NCBI GenBank assembly: GCA_905250025.1
Contig: CAJNOJ010000074.1
Location: 186,001 to 250,000 of the forward strand
DNA length: 64,000 nucleotides
Direction of reading: 5' to 3'
Source: Adineta ricciae
Lineage: Eukaryota > Rotifera > Eurotatoria > Adinetida > Adinetidae
Shown in pieces: positions 61,324 to 64,000 of this stretch. Positions within the stretch are counted from its first letter, which is position 1; each line of letters begins with the position of its first letter. The notes beneath the pieces are model-generated. The model had not been told where the DNA came from and did no database searches. It saw nothing but the letters and a program-made list of their open reading frames with translations. A program made the translations under genes and the position numbers.

Positions 61324-62539
61324 ATGGTCTACAGAAAAACACGTTGGAAATGGCATGAATGTTTGCAAGTAATGTTCGATGAAGCTCGAAAGATCGATTT
61401 TCACAAAACAAAATTAACATCAATCTATTTAAATTGATCTTTTCATCTCTAGGCACGGAATGAAATAATCGACAACGATTCCGAATGTGACAGTGATGAT
61501 TATCTTGACAATGGGTCGATCACAATAGAATGGAAAAGTAAAGTACACAGCATTCGAGAGCAAACTTCAAGCTCCCAACCTTTAACTAAAGACGATGCCA
61601 TAGATTATTATTTATGATGTGAAGAAAAAGTAGATGACACTAAGGATATATCCATTAGGAAGAAAAGACATTAGACAGAGAAGAACGAAGAGAGGAAACT
61701 CATCATCTAGTTTAACAATGTTTCTTCTTTATCTGATGGCAAACGACAGATGTAACAAGATCTTGTTAACTATAGGCTCCATTGAAGAACATGATCAAAC
61801 AAGTTCTCTAGTCAGAATGAATGCGAATGACGATATTCTAAAGCAGCAACAAAAATTGAAGGTATGGTTGAAGTTTGTCATTGGATATAACGAAAAAGCA
61901 AGGTTTGATTGTCTTTCTAGGAAGAAGCAAAAATTGCGCTTGTATTAGGTGCAAAGATGGCTCGGATGCAAGTCGAACTGGAACGACAAATATTGGAAAA
62001 GAAACGTTCATCACTCTATGACCTCGTACATACACGGCCTTGTTTACTCGAAATAAATCTCATTAAGAATTTCTATTCGCATGTCAGATGGAAATCAATA
62101 TTGACATGGATAAGCCTTTAACAAGTGAAATTCTCGAAGAGATGAACATTGGTCAATTACAAGCAATTATCAATGATTTATATTGCTTGATCGAAGGTTC
62201 GTTTTTACTAATTACGAAAGATTGTTTTTTTTTGCAACAGAATGAATTTGTCTTCATAGATAATAATGATCAGTTAGTGAGTCTGTTGATTGAAAGAGAT
62301 TCATTAAGTATGGAACAAGATTCGATTCTTGTCGATATTGAAGATTTACAAAAGTAAGCAGTTTGATGAAATGCACATTGCAAGATTTGTCTTGATTTAG
62401 ACGAGTTCAAGAACGTACCATGAACGTCTCGTCAGTCTGCGAGTCGAAAGAATATGTTTATATACAAAAACGTCCACAAGAAACTCTTCCGAAAAAATCC
62501 ATTTTTCAAAATCTTCTACGGAAAGCTATGATTATTTGA
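61324..62539 (+). CDS. SCHIP1: SCHIP1-like (schwannomin-interacting protein)
   Basis: Exons 61324-61368 (start uncertain), 61453-61537, 61776-61861, 61921-62025, 62088-62196, 62260-62353 and 62401-62539 are in phase and give 220 residues. The acidic segment NDSECDSDDY precedes the conserved SCHIP1 block: KLKEEAKIALVL..KMARMQVELERQ, then LTSEILEEMNIGQLQAIINDL, then DQLVSLLIERDSLSMEQDSILVDIEDLQ. These correspond closely to the C-terminal coiled coil of SCHIP1 that binds merlin and ankyrin-G and forms dimers. Human proteins have a longer N-terminus; an upstream exon near 60914-60990 is a candidate for it. An apparent uninterrupted frame through 62088-62357 includes a 63-bp intron (62197-62259), removed here because the spliced product fits the family. 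Confidence 0.85.
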
Positions 62540-62757
62540 TATGATTTCCTTTGAGCAAAGCTTTACTTAACCGTTCTATTTGAAACGCTAATAAAATTGC
62601 AGGATTGCCGATCTATCCACTTTTGCTCGTTCGTTTAGAATAAAGAAAAATCAAATCAACGATGTTCTTTTCTTTTTTATTCCGTTATTCTCATGCTGCT
62701 GAAGATGAGCATTGAAAAATCGAGTAGAACGTGAAAAACAATACATTTGTAACACGT

Positions 62758-63743
62758 CTAAACCATTTTACGTAACAGTTGATTGATATATTGTTCACGA
62801 TTACCAAAATCACCTCCATCAGCAAAGTGATTAGCTTTCTTGCGCCAGCCACCTGCGAAAAGACAAGCCATAGAAAACCTATTCGGCAAAAACGTTTCGT
62901 TTCTCACCTTTTGGATTGTTCAATTTGAACGGCCAGAGAAAGTTTGTTGCCTTTTTGAAGTTTTCGCCAACGGTAAACACTTCATGAACAAGATCTTCCA
63001 TACAAATGATATCTTGTTTGCCGAGCGCTTTTTCTATGACGCTGTTATCGGATAATGGTATACGTTGCTTGTTGACTTTGCCGAAACCGCGTTTGTAGAT
63101 GAGTTCTCGAACGGATTTCAAGTTTGGATAACCCCAGGCAATGTAAGGTTCAGCAATACGTAACATTTGAACGGTAGCTTTGTTGAGTTTGACAAAAACG
63201 CCGTTGTTAATTTGACGTAAACGAAATAAGCGTAAGACTTGTTTCACACGTGGATGTACACCACGAATACTAGAGAAAAATGTAGTTGAGAAAAAGAATG
63301 ATTTGATTTGGCTACATACCCACGAATACGGATAACAAAGGCGAGTGAAGGTTCGGCTTCAACATGATAGTTGTTACGAACTTTAGCTGAACGTTTAAGA
63401 CGAATTAAATCTCGTTCTTTCTTACGATATTCACTAACATATTTTTCTGCACGTTTGAAGACAACTAAACGTTTGTATTTCTTGTTCTAAACCGAAAGTA
63501 ATCACGAGATCAACGATATGAATGAAAGACTAGTTTTTCGTACTTTTGTTGCTTGAACTTGAGAACGAAGACGTTTTGCTTTGAGGTCAGCGTAAAGTTT
63601 ACGTTTCTTCAATAAAACTTCAGGCACTTTTGCAACGGCCTTTTTTGTTGTTGTTGTGGATGTTGTGTCCATCTTTTTGACGCTAAAAAACAAGCCATAG
63701 AAATTAGGTAAGACCAAAAATACACGACATACGTAGAAGTCAT
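62758..63743 (-). CDS. RPL7: 60S ribosomal protein L7 (uL30)
   Basis: Exons (5' to 3'): 63743-63733 (11 nt), 63682-63544, 63486-63320, 63269-62908, 62852-62758; 257 residues. The basic N-terminus ([21 protein letters not shown]) and body ([115 protein letters not shown]) match eukaryotic L7 throughout. The 11-nt first coding exon is inferred because it gives an in-phase ATG with an A-rich context; a second ATG at 63672 is possible. An acceptor-like cag at 63773-63775 lies about 30 bp upstream of the ATG. Confidence 0.95.
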
Positions 63744-64000
63744 TTTAACGGGTAGATTCGAAAACGATGGATCTGAAAATAAAACATCGAAAGATTGATT
63801 TATTGTCAAAAAGAAATTTTCTCAATGAACTGGAAGAATACGACGATCTCAGATGGAGGAATTGTTTTCTTTTATTTCTCACTGAATCCATGTTTTGCCG
63901 TACGGGACAGTAAACCAATGAGAAACGACTTTTGATATTAGACTTGAAATAAATTCAGCAAATATTTTCATAAATTTTTTCTTAAAAGTCCACGAACATT
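63744..64000. other. Upstream of RPL7, no gene seen
   Basis: Likely RPL7 promoter and 5' UTR. No coding sequence evident. Confidence 0.5.

Noticed and set aside
62197-62259. Coding interpretation of a 63-bp stretch in SCHIP1-like gene
   Set aside because: Open in frame, but has GT..AG ends and its removal restores the conserved coiled-coil spacing.

Overview
The window is nuclear DNA of a small-genome animal. It is AT-rich, its genes are densely packed, and its introns are mostly 45-65 bp with GT..AG ends. The genes are plainly metazoan (NPC1, PTEN, Smaug, DDX41, HERPUD, PGAM5, myosin regulatory light chain, a Pax6-type homeodomain). Intron size, base composition and repeated splice-acceptor-like sites just 5' of start codons fit a bdelloid rotifer. 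That is an inference, not a demonstrated identity. There is no sign of CRISPR, rRNA, tRNA or intact transposons.

Layout. 1-9.9 kb: 3' end of a PAP2/AUR1-like phosphatase, a class II Rab11-FIP gene with two alternative last exons, an unassigned compact beta-rich protein, and an unassigned basic nuclear-type protein. 11.1-19.1 kb: an RNF38/44-like RING-H2 gene, then a gene fusing the RED half of a Pax paired domain to a RING-H2 finger, then DDX41 cut off at a single N (17847), then the homeodomain half of a Pax6-like gene with no paired domain in view. 19.9-24 kb: a TerB-like helical protein, myosin regulatory light chain and an orphan disordered protein. 24.1-33.1 kb (minus strand): a membrane-anchored carboxylesterase, a partial tandem duplication around the 3' end of an ABHD13-like hydrolase with an N-filled gap, and HERPUD. 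33.6-46.2 kb (plus strand): PTEN, NPC1 and Smaug/SAMD4. 47.4-57.2 kb (minus strand): a TMEM196-like tetraspan, a neuregulin-like Ig-EGF-TM protein, a three-PLAT LOXHD1-like protein and PGAM5. 57.2-61.3 kb is gene-poor. 61.3-63.7 kb: SCHIP1-like (plus) and ribosomal protein L7 (minus).

How genes relate. Most neighbours are unrelated housekeeping or signalling genes and no operon-like cluster is evident. HERPUD and PTEN are divergent across about 530 bp. The exception is 11-19 kb, where two RING genes with similar fingers flank or contain a piece of a Pax protein, with a Pax6-type homeodomain a few kb away. The RED-RING fusion is the most unusual item: one continuous exon carries both the end of the RED subdomain and the RING, so the fusion does not depend on gene prediction. 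Exon borders below were placed by eye from reading frame, splice consensus and family similarity.
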